Notes: a model not told the origin generated them from the sequence alone. A stretch of 64,000 nt of DNA from Aphodosoma sp045631465 (GCA_045631465.1 JAZQUV010000024.1:30013-94012), one strand, 5' to 3'. Counted from the stretch's first letter, positions 16,935 through 25,865 are shown. Program-made: numbers and translations.

Positions 16935-18275
16935 ATGAAACAAAAAAAAACTATAGGTGAGAGAATCTCGTGGCTAATCCACTTTCTCCTTCATGATATA
17001 TTTCGCATAACAGAAACCGAATTGAGCAAGTCTATGCGTTTCTTGGTTCGTTTGCTCAAAAAACTGATACTCTCGGTGCGTGGCTTTATCGATGACAATC
17101 TCATCGTAAAAGCATCAGCTTTAACCTATTATACAGTATTAGCCATTGTGCCTATATTTGCATTGTTTGTAGCTGTGGGCAAGGGGCTTGGTTTCTCCGA
17201 AATCGTTGAGGGTTTTGTGGTTGAACTGATTGGCGACAACCCAGAAATTACCTCTATCGTGATGGGTTTTGTCAACAATTCGCTCGAATATGCTCAGGGT
17301 GGACTGTTTGTGGGTATTGGTGTAGCCGTTTTACTTTGGGCTATTATTAGTATGTTTCGCCAAGTTGAAGCCAATTTCAATGATATATGGAACGTGAAAA
17401 AGAATCGCTCAATCGTGCGTCAATTTACCACTTATATTACGATGCTCATTGTGGTGCCTATTTTCATTGTAATCTCAAGTGGCATCAGTGTTAAGGTTGA
17501 TGAATATCTCTCGCTTATTGCTCAATCATCGGTAGGACCATTCTTTGTGCCTATATATCAGTTTCTTCTCAAACTCTCGCCGTTTGTTATTTATTGGTTG
17601 CTTTTCACTCTTGTTTATGTCATCGTGCCAAATACTAAGGTGAAAATCAGCAATGCAATGCTCTCGGGCGTTATTACGGGTACTGCTTTTCTTGCTATAC
17701 AGTTTTTATATGTCAATGGTCAGGTTTCGCTTGCTCAGTACAATGCTGTGTATGGTAGCTTTGCAGCTATTCCGTTGTTGCTCTTTTGGTTGCAACTCTC
17801 ATGGACTATCATTCTTTATGGTGCCGAACTCTGCTATGTTGGACAAAACCTTATGAGCTTCAGTTTTGAAAGCGATATTAACAACATCTCTCGTCGATAT
17901 AAAGACTATACGTTGCTTATTGTCTTGAAAATCATTATCGACCGTTTTTGTGAAGGTAAACAACCTATCTCAGCTAACGAAATTTCTCTTAACTATAATA
18001 TACCTATTCGTCTTGTGCACGATCATCTTAAATTACTTGTTGATACTGAGATTGTCTCCGAAATATATATCGAGCAAAATATCGACCGATTCTATCAGCC
18101 TGCACTTGACACTAATCTGATAACTATTCAGTTGGTATTCAATCGCATAAACTGTCTAGGCTCAGAAAACTTCAAAATAGCCGATGATTCGTTCAACCAA
18201 ATTTGGCAACAACTACAAGATATCCAACAAAATATAGATTCTGAAACTTCGAAACTCCTTATCCGAGATTTGTAA
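16935..18275 (+). CDS. YihY/BrkB family inner-membrane protein
   Basis: 446 aa. N-terminal cytoplasmic basic stretch, then the family signature DNLIVKASALTYYTVLAIVPIFALFVAVGKGLG (residues ~56-88), followed by about six hydrophobic segments up to residue ~310 (including SYGSFAAIPLLLFWLQLSWTIILYGAELCY). The last ~120 residues are soluble and include a winged-helix-like part (ISANEISLNYNIPIRLVHDHLKLLVDTEIV) found in many YihY proteins. Transport or envelope role is not settled for the family; the old RNase BN name is wrong. The NamZ-like gene starts 1 bp after its stop, so the two are co-transcribed. Confidence 0.93.
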   Translation: MKQKKTIGERISWLIHFLLHDIFRITETELSKSMRFLVRLLKKLILSVRGFIDDNLIVKASALTYYTVLAIVPIFALFVAVGKGLGFSEIVEGFVVELIGDNPEITSIVMGFVNNSLEYAQGGLFVGIGVAVLLWAIISMFRQVEANFNDIWNVKKNRSIVRQFTTYITMLIVVPIFIVISSGISVKVDEYLSLIAQSSVGPFFVPIYQFLLKLSPFVIYWLLFTLVYVIVPNTKVKISNAMLSGVITGTAFLAIQFLYVNGQVSLAQYNAVYGSFAAIPLLLFWLQLSWTIILYGAELCYVGQNLMSFSFESDINNISRRYKDYTLLIVLKIIIDRFCEGKQPISANEISLNYNIPIRLVHDHLKLLVDTEIVSEIYIEQNIDRFYQPALDTNLITIQLVFNRINCLGSENFKIADDSFNQIWQQLQDIQQNIDSETSKLLIRDL

Positions 18276-18276
18276 T

Positions 18277-19488
18277 ATGAGAAGAATATTTACATTATTA
18301 ATTGTGCTTTGTGGATTATGTGTTGTGCATGGTCAAATAGTGCGCTGTGGGGCTGACCGCATCGACCAATACCTACCTTTGTTGCAAGAAAAACGTGTTG
18401 GTGTGGTTGCACATAAAGCAAGTTATATCTATACAGGCGTTTTTAAGCGAAAAGATGTACGTCGCTATAATTTGAATGGGAATACTCATCTTGTTGATTT
18501 TCTTGCTGCCCAGAATATCAATATAGAATGTGTGTTTGCTCCAGAACATGGTTTCCGTGGCACTGCCGATGCTGGAGAAAAGGTGTCGAGTGGGGTAGAT
18601 GAGCAAACTGGCATTATGGTGCGCTCGCTGTATGATGGTAATACGGGGCGTCCGAGCGATTCGATTATGGCTCTGTTGGATGTTGTACTCTTTGACCTTC
18701 AGGATGTTGGATTGCGTTATTATACATACCTCACCACAATGGTTAAGATGATGGAGGCGTGCGCTAAGCATGATGTTCATATGATAATACTCGATCGTCC
18801 AAACCCTAATGGACATTATGTCGATGGTCCTATCCTTGATATGAAATATCGTTCGGCTGTGGGCTATTTGCCTGTGCCTGTGGTGCATGGCATGACACTT
18901 GGCGAGATTGCCGGTATGGTGAATGGCGAGGGGTGGTTGCCTGATTCGGCACAGTGCAAGATTACTGTGATTACTTGCGAAAACTATACTCATCAAACTC
19001 TATATCAACTGCCTACAGCACCTTCACCTAACTTACCGAACATGCGAAGCGTCTATCTATATCCAGCAATGTGCTACTTCGAAGCCACACCAGTAAGTCT
19101 TGGTCGTGGCACAGACTATCCATTCCAATGCTATGGTCATCCTAATATGCTTGGTTATACTTATAGTTTCACGCCAACATCGCGCTTTGGGGCCAAAACA
19201 CCACCACAACAAGATTTGAAGTGTTGGGGAGTTGACCTTAGTGTAGCGCCATCGCTTGACACAATATTTAGTCGTGGAGTTGACCTTACTTATTTGATTG
19301 ATGCATACAACAATCTACACCTTGGCGACCACTTCTTTCGCCCATTCTTTGAGAAGTTGATTGGTGTGGATTGGGTGCGTAAAATGATAAAATCCGGAAA
19401 AACTGCTGATGAAATTCGTGTTATGTGGAAGGATGATGTGGCAAAATTCCGACAAAAACGAGCTAAATACCTCCTTTATGCAGAGTAA
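18277..19488 (+). CDS. DUF1343 / NamZ-like exo-N-acetylmuramidase
   Basis: 403 aa with a signal peptide (IFTLLIVLCGLCVVHGQ). DUF1343 family, whose characterised member NamZ of Bacillus removes terminal N-acetylmuramic acid from peptidoglycan fragments. Seen: FAPEHGFRGTADAGE near residue 88, VLFDLQDVGLRYYTYLTTM near 145, ILDRPNPNGHYVDGP near 180, and the C-terminal PSPNLPN and SLGRGTDYPFQ. Probably periplasmic cell-wall recycling. It begins 1 bp after the YihY gene. Family is certain; substrate is inferred from the family. Confidence 0.9.
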   Translation: MRRIFTLLIVLCGLCVVHGQIVRCGADRIDQYLPLLQEKRVGVVAHKASYIYTGVFKRKDVRRYNLNGNTHLVDFLAAQNINIECVFAPEHGFRGTADAGEKVSSGVDEQTGIMVRSLYDGNTGRPSDSIMALLDVVLFDLQDVGLRYYTYLTTMVKMMEACAKHDVHMIILDRPNPNGHYVDGPILDMKYRSAVGYLPVPVVHGMTLGEIAGMVNGEGWLPDSAQCKITVITCENYTHQTLYQLPTAPSPNLPNMRSVYLYPAMCYFEATPVSLGRGTDYPFQCYGHPNMLGYTYSFTPTSRFGAKTPPQQDLKCWGVDLSVAPSLDTIFSRGVDLTYLIDAYNNLHLGDHFFRPFFEKLIGVDWVRKMIKSGKTADEIRVMWKDDVAKFRQKRAKYLLYAE

Positions 19489-19543
19489 ATATATTTGATA
19501 TATAACTACTTAATTTATAAAGTGAAAATAGTTGTCAAAAAAC

Positions 19544-19574
19544 TTGTATATATCAAATAAATGTCGTAACTTTG
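19544..19574 (+). promoter_or_regulatory. promoter for tRNA-Phe
   Basis: TTG at 19544-19546 and TAACTTTG at 19567-19574 with 20 bp between, the same layout as the ligA promoter, 65 bp before the tRNA. Confidence 0.75.
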
Positions 19575-19639
19575 CACCCGTTAAAGTTGAGAAGAGAATA
19601 ACTTTCAAATTTCATATTTTAACTTTCAAATTTTAAGTT

Positions 19640-19712
19640 GGTGCCATAGCTCAGTTGGTAGAGCAAAGGACTGAAAATCCTTGTGTCCCCGGTTCGATTC
19701 CTGGTGGCACCA
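19640..19712 (+). tRNA. tRNA-Phe (GAA)
   Basis: 73 nt folding into a full cloverleaf: acceptor stem GGTGCCA/TGGCACC, D arm AGCTCAGTTGGTAGAGC, anticodon stem AAGGA/TCCTT with loop CTGAAAA (anticodon GAA), T arm with GGTTCGATTCC, discriminator A. The CCA end is not encoded. It has its own promoter upstream and a terminator 10 bp downstream. Confidence 0.98.
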
Positions 19713-19721
19713 CAAAAAATC

Positions 19722-19755
19722 AAGCAGTTATCTTTATTAGGTAACTGCTTTTTTT
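19722..19755 (+). terminator. terminator after tRNA-Phe
   Basis: 9-bp stem AAGCAGTTA/TAACTGCTT (19722-19730, 19742-19750) followed by seven T. Confidence 0.85.
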
Positions 19756-19872
19756 GTTATTTTTACAATATTGAAAATCTTACCAAAGTAAAGGATAGAA
19801 TTTATAAAAAGAAAATAGGCAATAATATAGATGTGTAGTTCGTTATGTAATAAAGAATAAAAAAAATATATC

Positions 19873-20466
19873 ATGAAAATAAAATCTATAATAATATTTT
19901 TCTTAGTATTGGCAACAATAATTATTTCAAATGGCTGTTATTGGCTTTGTTCTGATATCCAAACTAAATGTGTGGAAAAAATAGCAAATAATCAAGAACT
20001 ATCTTTATATGGAAAGGGTAGTATTCTGACCTTGCATTTGGGCATTTGTACAATTGGTTCGTTTTATTGTAGTGAAGCTGCGTATGCAAATTTTCAAATG
20101 CTCATCACTGATAAAGATACTGTTTATATGCATTCTAATAAGTGGATTACACCTAAGATTAAAAAGAGATTTGAAAATAATCAATTGGGTAAAATGGCTT
20201 GGAATGGAGATAATGATTATGCTTTTAGTTCTCCAGAAAAAGATGGGGCTATCTTATTAAATTAGTGTATATTAAGCGAACAAGAAATCAACGGAAAACT
20301 GTGTTATGTAGCTGAATGTAATTATACCTGGAAAGTTCCGAGCAGAACTACTTTTAAAATAACTGATAAGTTTTCAATCGTCTTGTACGAACAATTGTTT
20401 TATGAACTTGAAAAAATAGGCATATTACATCCTTTTAAATTGATATGTTATTATGAAAAATTGTAA
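19873..20466 (+). pseudogene. small membrane-anchored protein gene broken by in-frame TAG
   Basis: The open frame ends at TAG 20263-20265 after 130 aa, but the same frame continues without another stop to TAA 20464-20466, a total of 197 codons. The N-terminal hydrophobic segment, the cysteine-rich block (YGKGSILTLHLGICTIGSFYCSEAAYANFQML), KDTVYMHS and the continuation after the stop (NGKLCYVAECNYTWKVP, then LFYELEKIGILHPFK) run parallel to the intact 205-aa gene at 21630-22247, which ends at a similar length. So this is a paralogue interrupted by one nonsense codon. It is either a recent pseudogene or a shortened protein. Unknown function; probably lipid- or membrane-anchored and facing the periplasm. 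Confidence 0.75.
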
Positions 20467-20481
20467 TAAACTAAACAAAAT

Positions 20482-21096
20482 ATGAAAAAAGCATTTGTAA
20501 TTATAGGTTTGATATTGTGTGTCGTGGGATATCCGTTTCGTTCGATGTTGGTGGAAGTGGTGACTGCAACAAAAGCGCCAGTGGAGGATGTGAGGGAAGG
20601 GGATGTGATTTTTCAGACTTCGTTGTCGCAACAGTCGCCTTTGATAAAAATGGGGACTCGTTCTACAATTACGCATTGTGGAGTAGTGGTGATGAAAGAT
20701 GGAAAACCATACGTGCTTGAAACGCAGAAGACTTTGGTACTTACTCCGTTGAAGAAATTTATTACTCGCGGCAAGGATGGTAAATATTGGCATAAGCGTC
20801 CTAAAATAGATGATATTAAAATCAAATATAGTGGTTATTTGGGTAAGCCCTACGATTTGGCATTTAAGTTTGATAATGGTAAATTCTATTGCTCGGAATT
20901 GATATATGATATTTATCTTAATCAGTTGGGAATAGAGCTATGCAAGCCTAAAACGATTGATGATTACTTGATACTTGGGTCGCATCGTATACCGAAGATT
21001 AAACGAGCAATGAAAAAACGAGGTATCACGATGGAGCAATATGCTGTTGCTCCAGTGGATGTGTTTAACTCAAAAGAGTTGCGGTTTGTGAAATAA
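20482..21096 (+). CDS. YiiX/YaeF-type papain-like cysteine hydrolase
   Basis: 204 aa. N-terminal hydrophobic segment (AFVIIGLILCVVGYPF), then the permuted NlpC/P60-like (C92 YiiX) fold: REGDVIFQTSLSQQSPLIK (residues 38-56), the histidine H65 in THCGVVV, and the catalytic cysteine C137 in FYCSELIYDIY. The permuted order of His before Cys is typical of this group, whose members act on amide or thioester bonds of lipids or cell-wall-linked molecules. Probably anchored in the inner membrane facing the periplasm. It begins 15 bp after the broken gene. Substrate unknown. Confidence 0.87.
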   Translation: MKKAFVIIGLILCVVGYPFRSMLVEVVTATKAPVEDVREGDVIFQTSLSQQSPLIKMGTRSTITHCGVVVMKDGKPYVLETQKTLVLTPLKKFITRGKDGKYWHKRPKIDDIKIKYSGYLGKPYDLAFKFDNGKFYCSELIYDIYLNQLGIELCKPKTIDDYLILGSHRIPKIKRAMKKRGITMEQYAVAPVDVFNSKELRFVK

Positions 21097-21208
21097 TAAT
21101 TTATATGCGTCCAAAATTGATTATTTTTATATAAAAAGGCAATATTTTGATAAGTAAAACGTTAATAGATTACAGAATGTAAATATTAACGTTTTATTTT
21201 GATTGACT

Positions 21209-21640
21209 ATGAAAAGAATAATTAGATTTTTGGTTTTAAGTATTCTAATTGGAATGAGTACTTGTTGTTACGCAAAAAAGTATAAACATGTTTATAGTGG
21301 AGTTGTAGAAAAATTTCAGTATTATGATTTTAGCATACATATAAAATATTCTACAAATACGATAGAATATTTTGTTGATATTGAAGATGAGGAAGATGGT
21401 GAAGGAGTGATTTTATCGGATGAAATTGATACTATTATCTCTGAAGTGATAAAAGAGATGCAAGGTGTATATACATTACAAGATTGGAGGATTAACTATC
21501 CTAATGTTTATTCCGATTTTGAATGTAGAATTTATGACAAAGTAACATCTGAATTTCCCAATGTTGATTTTAGAATGATTAAAGTGAAATTTTATTGGAG
21601 TTGTAGTTCAAATATAAATGTTTATCAATATGAAGACTAG
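21209..21640 (+). CDS. small secreted hypothetical protein
   Basis: 143 aa from ATG 21209 (a TTG two codons earlier is not likely). Signal peptide MKRIIRFLVLSILIGMSTCCYA with a pair of cysteines at the cleavage site, so it is exported and possibly a lipoprotein. The mature part is acidic in the middle (VDIEDEEDGEGV) with no family motif I recognise. Its end overlaps the start of the next gene by 11 bp, suggesting coupled expression. Confidence 0.6.
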   Translation: MKRIIRFLVLSILIGMSTCCYAKKYKHVYSGVVEKFQYYDFSIHIKYSTNTIEYFVDIEDEEDGEGVILSDEIDTIISEVIKEMQGVYTLQDWRINYPNVYSDFECRIYDKVTSEFPNVDFRMIKVKFYWSCSSNINVYQYED

Positions 21641-22247
21641 TAAAAAGATTGGAATTGGAATCCTCGTTATTATTCTTTTGTTTGCATCCAATGTGGCGTA
21701 TTGGGTGTTAAGCGACGTTCAACAAGAGTGTTATCTTAGGGTGAAAAAAGGTGGTGACTTAAATCTATACGAAAAGTGTAGTATGTATTCCATAAATATA
21801 TGTATTTGCACTTTAGGCTGGTTTGCATCTCCTGAAGCTACAATACAACAAATTTTGTGTACTATTCCAACTAAGGATACAGTGGTTTTACATAGCAAAT
21901 ATTTTGCTCGACATGACAAAATTAAAGGATTGATGAAAAAATATCCTAATGCAACTAAAAATAACCCTGCACTCATAGCTTGGAAAGCAGATTATAACGA
22001 GTTTAAGTTATGGTCGGCATATACTTTTAAGAACGGACGTATTGCATTGGCTCTCAATGGTATGTATCTATACAAAGAGGATGGCGAATGGGTTATATCT
22101 TATATCAAAGAATATGCTTTTCCAAAACTACCATCGCCAACAATAATTGGTCCGTTTAAATTTCACGAAAGTCTTATTCGCTATATGCAAGACATAGGAT
22201 GGTTGTATGCTCCTCAATTTAAATGGGTTTTAGATGTTGAAGAGTAA
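21630..22247 (+). CDS. small membrane-anchored hypothetical protein
   Basis: 205 aa from ATG 21630 (MKTSKKIGIGILVIILLFASNVAYWVLSDVQQ); a TTG at 21618 is less likely. One N-terminal membrane helix, then a cysteine-bearing block (YEKCSMYSINICICTLGWFASPEATIQQIL), KDTVVLHSKYF, and a C-terminal part ending in GPFKFHESLIRYMQDIGWLYAPQFKW. It is the intact paralogue of the broken gene at 19873-20466. Family not recognised. Overlaps the preceding gene by 11 bp. Confidence 0.65.
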   Translation: MKTSKKIGIGILVIILLFASNVAYWVLSDVQQECYLRVKKGGDLNLYEKCSMYSINICICTLGWFASPEATIQQILCTIPTKDTVVLHSKYFARHDKIKGLMKKYPNATKNNPALIAWKADYNEFKLWSAYTFKNGRIALALNGMYLYKEDGEWVISYIKEYAFPKLPSPTIIGPFKFHESLIRYMQDIGWLYAPQFKWVLDVEE

Positions 22248-22257
22248 TTTATTAGCT

Positions 22258-23328
22258 ATGAAAATAAAGATAATCAAAACAATATTCCTAGTTCTATTGT
22301 TCTTGTTTTTTGCATCGTGGTTCTATCGTATCATAATGCTGATGCTCGTGGCATGTGTGTGGCGCGAAGAGATTAAGCAATGCAGAACGTGGGGATATAA
22401 AGCGGTGATAGGGTGCTTGTTAGTAGCTTTGTTTTGTATACTTCCTCGTTATCGCTACAATACAAACGACCGAGTGCGATTGATATATCAAGACGAAAAG
22501 GGTAGTCCTCAACTCCCTCCATTAACACACTATTTGTTCAATGTAGTGTTTCCAGAGGAAGAACTTTGCAACTTAGGAATATGGTGTGCTAGAATTGCAC
22601 CTAAACTACTGCCATTGTCTGATAATCTGTTGGGGGATTTTAGAGAAGATGATAGGATTGGTAATATTCAAAATTTCTATCGCCCATTTAGACGGTTGAA
22701 TCGAAGTGGGTTATTTATGATGTCGGGAACTACTTCGCAAGCATTTTACATGTATAGGATAGACGACACACAATCGGTCTATGTGATTGAACCTAAGCAC
22801 TATGACGAAGAAAAAGAGTATCCTGTAGTATTTTTTATGCATGGATATATGGGTAATTGGAAATTGTATACAGGATTGTTGAAGGATTTGGAAGATTGTA
22901 TCGTACTATGTGTAGGCACAAAAGATTGGTCAGGTAGATTTACTAAAAAAGATGTTAATAACCTGTTTACAAAGCAAATACCATTCTTAGAGAGTCTTGA
23001 TTATAGGATAGATAAAGATCAATTGCACATTATAGGATTATCGAATGGAGGAACGGCTACGAATGTGGCTTACAATGGATTCGCAGATAAATTTAAAACT
23101 ATTACATTTATTTCTACGAATATTAATCAAACCTATCCGATATCGAGCAAAGTATTGTTCATTGGTGGGGGAGATGATTACTTTGCAACCTCATTACTAA
23201 AGGCTTATCATAAATTGAAAGAAAATGGCACACAGACCGATATATTTTGGGATGATAAAGAAACCCATTTTATTATGGTGAATAAAATGGATGAAGTTAT
23301 AAATTTTATAAACAAAAATCTAAAATAA
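22258..23328 (+). CDS. membrane-anchored alpha/beta hydrolase
   Basis: 356 aa from ATG 22258 (MKIKIIKTIFLVLLFLFFAS). Two N-terminal hydrophobic segments (residues ~5-40 and ~48-65) anchor a C-terminal catalytic domain: oxyanion strand VVFFMHGYMGNWKLY near residue 195, nucleophile elbow GLSNGG (Ser) near residue 260, an aspartate in GGGDDYFA near 300, and the final histidine in DDKETHFIM near 335. Esterase or peptidase of unknown substrate. Last gene of the AT-rich envelope group; it starts 10 bp after the preceding stop. Confidence 0.8.
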   Translation: MKIKIIKTIFLVLLFLFFASWFYRIIMLMLVACVWREEIKQCRTWGYKAVIGCLLVALFCILPRYRYNTNDRVRLIYQDEKGSPQLPPLTHYLFNVVFPEEELCNLGIWCARIAPKLLPLSDNLLGDFREDDRIGNIQNFYRPFRRLNRSGLFMMSGTTSQAFYMYRIDDTQSVYVIEPKHYDEEKEYPVVFFMHGYMGNWKLYTGLLKDLEDCIVLCVGTKDWSGRFTKKDVNNLFTKQIPFLESLDYRIDKDQLHIIGLSNGGTATNVAYNGFADKFKTITFISTNINQTYPISSKVLFIGGGDDYFATSLLKAYHKLKENGTQTDIFWDDKETHFIMVNKMDEVINFINKNLK

Positions 23329-23366
23329 AAAATAGGCATAATCAAACGTTTGATTATGCCTATTTT
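23329..23366. terminator. perfect 38-bp palindromic terminator
   Basis: A 19-bp perfect inverted repeat centred at 23347/23348, starting immediately after the stop codon of the hydrolase gene. A on one side and T on the other make it usable on both strands, serving this gene and the convergent EEP gene. Confidence 0.8.
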
Positions 23367-23376
23367 CTCTAAAATA

Positions 23377-23483
23377 ATACCCACTCACAGTGTGTATTCA
23401 ACACTCAAAAATATCCCTACTCAACAGCAACCTTCAAGCAACCTATGCCGAAGAAAACTGCCACACACTAACAGTGTGTATTT
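23377..23483. repeat. repeat family D, copy 1
   Basis: A 107-bp unit beginning ATACCCACTCACAGTGTG, with CAGCAACCTTCAAGCAACC in the middle, ending with a hairpin ACACACT-AAC-AGTGTGT. The second copy is at 47256-47369 with the same order of parts. Confidence 0.7.
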
Positions 23484-23530
23484 CTGTTTTACTATTAGAT
23501 ATCAATTTGCGACCTTGCGAATTTGCGAAG

Positions 23531-24556
23531 TTATAATTCGCTCTTAAAAAACATCTCCATAAACACTGGGAAATGGTCACTAACACCACCTTGATAAAAC
23601 GGACCGACATATGTTCGCTTTGGTATCATTTCTCCTGTACGTTTATCTCTTTTCGAAATCCATTTAGGGTGATACACCTCTGCCTCTGGCATTATTCTCA
23701 CCGATAAATTACCATTCAACAAAGCTCCACTCACAATAATTTGGTCCAACATATCCCACTCGCCATCATGGAAATACGACCCAATATCTTTATTCTCAAA
23801 AGAATATCCATCCCAACAAAGATTATACAACTTCAAATCCTCAAACGACCCACTCGTATACGGCAGAGCAGCAAGGGTAGTAGTAGGTACCTTATCCGAA
23901 GGATTATCATTAAAGTCGCCCATAATAATTATAGCAGCTTGCGAATCTACCATTTGAATCTCTTCAACTACCTTTCGCACAGTCTTTGCCGCAGCCACAC
24001 GATTAGATTCAGACGCTAATGCACCCTCTCTGCGAGAAGGGAAATGTACCTGAATAATATGTAAAAAAGTAGAATCGGAGAGAGTCCCGCAAGTATATAA
24101 CAAGTCTCTACCATGCTGACCATTAGGTAAATGCACTGGTATTGGACGAGATGCAAGAGGCGTAAATTTATCTTTTTGATAGAGTAGAGCCACATCTATA
24201 CCACGAGCATCTGGACCTTCATAATGAACATAATCATAACCCAATTGGTCATATGGATCAAATTGAGTCATTGCCTTTAGCACAAAATCATTTTCAACCT
24301 CACAAAGCCCAACAAGTAGAGGCAATTCATCACCACCTACACCAATAATTACTTGCATTACTTCATGCAATTTATCGTAAAAACGTTTATTTGTCCAACG
24401 TAATTCAGAATCAGGAAGATATTCTGTGTCATTTTTTAGAGAATCATGTTGCGTATCAAACAAGTTCTCCACATTGTAAGTCATTATTTTCATAGACTGC
24501 GCACTAAGTATAATTACCACTAAATCAAACAATAAACCCAATAATATTCGCTTCAT
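23531..24556 (-). CDS. secreted endonuclease/exonuclease/phosphatase family protein
   Basis: 341 aa with a hydrophobic N-terminus (ILLGLLFDLVVIILSAQS), so exported. EEP (DNase I-like) fold: TYNVENLFD (residues ~26-34) with the metal-binding Asn, GLCEVEN with catalytic Glu near 83, PSRREGALASESNRVAAAKTV near 175, MGDFNDNPSD near 210, and the terminal SDHFPVF. Bacteroidota members of this family are often annotated as secreted nucleases or phosphatases; substrate cannot be told. Single minus-strand gene, convergent with the envelope group and divergent from the nucleotidyltransferase. Confidence 0.9.
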   Translation of the reverse strand: MKRILLGLLFDLVVIILSAQSMKIMTYNVENLFDTQHDSLKNDTEYLPDSELRWTNKRFYDKLHEVMQVIIGVGGDELPLLVGLCEVENDFVLKAMTQFDPYDQLGYDYVHYEGPDARGIDVALLYQKDKFTPLASRPIPVHLPNGQHGRDLLYTCGTLSDSTFLHIIQVHFPSRREGALASESNRVAAAKTVRKVVEEIQMVDSQAAIIIMGDFNDNPSDKVPTTTLAALPYTSGSFEDLKLYNLCWDGYSFENKDIGSYFHDGEWDMLDQIIVSGALLNGNLSVRIMPEAEVYHPKWISKRDKRTGEMIPKRTYVGPFYQGGVSDHFPVFMEMFFKSEL

Positions 24557-24597
24557 AATAACTGAATTTATTCACATTACAAATGTACTGAATAAAA

Positions 24598-24628
24598 TTG
24601 AAAATATCAAATATTTTTTGTAATTTTG
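24598..24628 (+). promoter_or_regulatory. promoter for nucleotidyltransferase gene
   Basis: TTG at 24598-24600 and TAATTTTG at 24621-24628, 20 bp apart, 80 bp before the start codon. Confidence 0.7.
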
Positions 24629-24707
24629 CACTTCAAAAAAAGCAAATAATAATATATGAAAAATATAGCAAGTTTATCTTTATACTTGCCCGCATAATTT
24701 AACTCTT

Positions 24708-25613
24708 ATGAAACCAACTTTATTTATTCTAGCCGCAGGTATGGGTAGCCGCTATGGAGGCCTCAAACAATTAGATGGTGTAGGTCCTTCTGGAGAAACT
24801 ATCATGGACTATTCCATTTATGATGCTATCCGTGCTGGTTTTGGTAAGATTGTATTTGTCATTCGTCACGACTTCGAAGATGATTTCAAACAAAAAGTTC
24901 TTTCTAAATACAAAAATCATATTCCTGTAGAACTTTGCTATCAAGAAATTACCACATTACCAGCTGGTTTTACTTGTCCCGAAGGTCGTACCAAACCGTG
25001 GGGTACTAACCACGCTGTTCTCATGGGTAAAGAGCTTATAAATGAGCCTTTCGCCGTAATCAACGCAGATGATTTCTATGGTCGTGATGGTTTTGCTGTA
25101 CTAGGTAAAGCACTTACCGAAATGGCTGGCAAACAAAACGATTATTGCATGGTAGGGTATCACATTGGTAATACACTCAGCGAAAGTGGCACAGTCAATC
25201 GTGGTATATGTACTACAGACTCAGAAAATTATCTTACCACAGTGGTTGAACGCAAAGGCATTGCTGCCGAAACTGAAGGTATTGTCTTTGTAGATGAAAA
25301 TAACATAAAACACTATCTAGATGCAAATACACCTGTATCAATGAATATGTGGGGATTCACACCAGACTATTTCCAATATTCAGAAAATTATTTCATTGAT
25401 TTCTTGAAGGAACAAGGTCAAGAGATGAAATCAGAATTTTACATACCAACAATGGTAAATCACCTAATCAATAACGGCACAGCTAAAGTCAAAGTACTAG
25501 ATACAACTTCTAGTTGGTTTGGTGTAACATATGCCGAAGATCGTCCTGATGTTGTTACCAAACTTCAATCTCTTGTTGATGCTGGCGAATATCCAACACC
25601 ATTATTTAAATAA
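24708..25613 (+). CDS. sugar-phosphate nucleotidyltransferase family protein
   Basis: 301 aa, cytoplasmic. NTP-transferase fold: the nucleotide-binding loop LFILAAGMGSRYGGLKQL at residues 5-22, PSGETIMDYSIYDAIRAGF, the KPWGTNHAVL block and the metal-binding NADDFYG near 125. The general class transfers nucleotidyl groups to sugar phosphates, but this Bacteroidota subgroup lacks a left-handed helix domain and its sugar is not known. Single gene with its own promoter and a terminator downstream. Confidence 0.85.
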   Translation: MKPTLFILAAGMGSRYGGLKQLDGVGPSGETIMDYSIYDAIRAGFGKIVFVIRHDFEDDFKQKVLSKYKNHIPVELCYQEITTLPAGFTCPEGRTKPWGTNHAVLMGKELINEPFAVINADDFYGRDGFAVLGKALTEMAGKQNDYCMVGYHIGNTLSESGTVNRGICTTDSENYLTTVVERKGIAAETEGIVFVDENNIKHYLDANTPVSMNMWGFTPDYFQYSENYFIDFLKEQGQEMKSEFYIPTMVNHLINNGTAKVKVLDTTSSWFGVTYAEDRPDVVTKLQSLVDAGEYPTPLFK

Positions 25614-25635
25614 GCAAACATGTGATATTTCATAT

Positions 25636-25670
25636 GAGGGGTGCATTCTAAATAGATTGCATCTCTTTTT
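25636..25670 (+). terminator. terminator after nucleotidyltransferase gene
   Basis: Stem GAGGGGTGCA/TGCATCTCTT (25636-25645, 25658-25667; 10 bp with three G-T pairs) followed by T. Confidence 0.6.
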
Positions 25671-25813
25671 GTATATTAAGAGGGGAAAGTTTATAGTATT
25701 TATAAATTTTACTATTATTATTTATCATAATGTTAATTATAGCAATAAAAAGGAGGCATTTTTAAAATAAATATATTTCACTCAAAAGCTATATTACCAC
25801 ACCACAACATAAT

Positions 25814-25845
25814 AAAAGCAGATCCTATAGAAAGAATCTGCTTTT
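25814..25845 (-). terminator. terminator after TPR gene
   Basis: 10-bp perfect stem AAAAGCAGAT/ATCTGCTTTT with a 12-nt loop, 20 bp past the stop of the minus-strand TPR gene. The A/T tails make it work on both strands. Confidence 0.8.
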
Positions 25846-25865
25846 ATTATTTATTAAGATATAAA

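Noticed and set aside
19640..19872. Integrated mobile element using tRNA-Phe as attachment site
   Set aside because: No integrase and no repeated tRNA 3' end were found in the window; the AT-rich gene group remains only a weak hint.
25531..25770. 79-aa frame after the nucleotidyltransferase gene
   Set aside because: It overlaps the real gene in another frame and then the terminator; no family resemblance.
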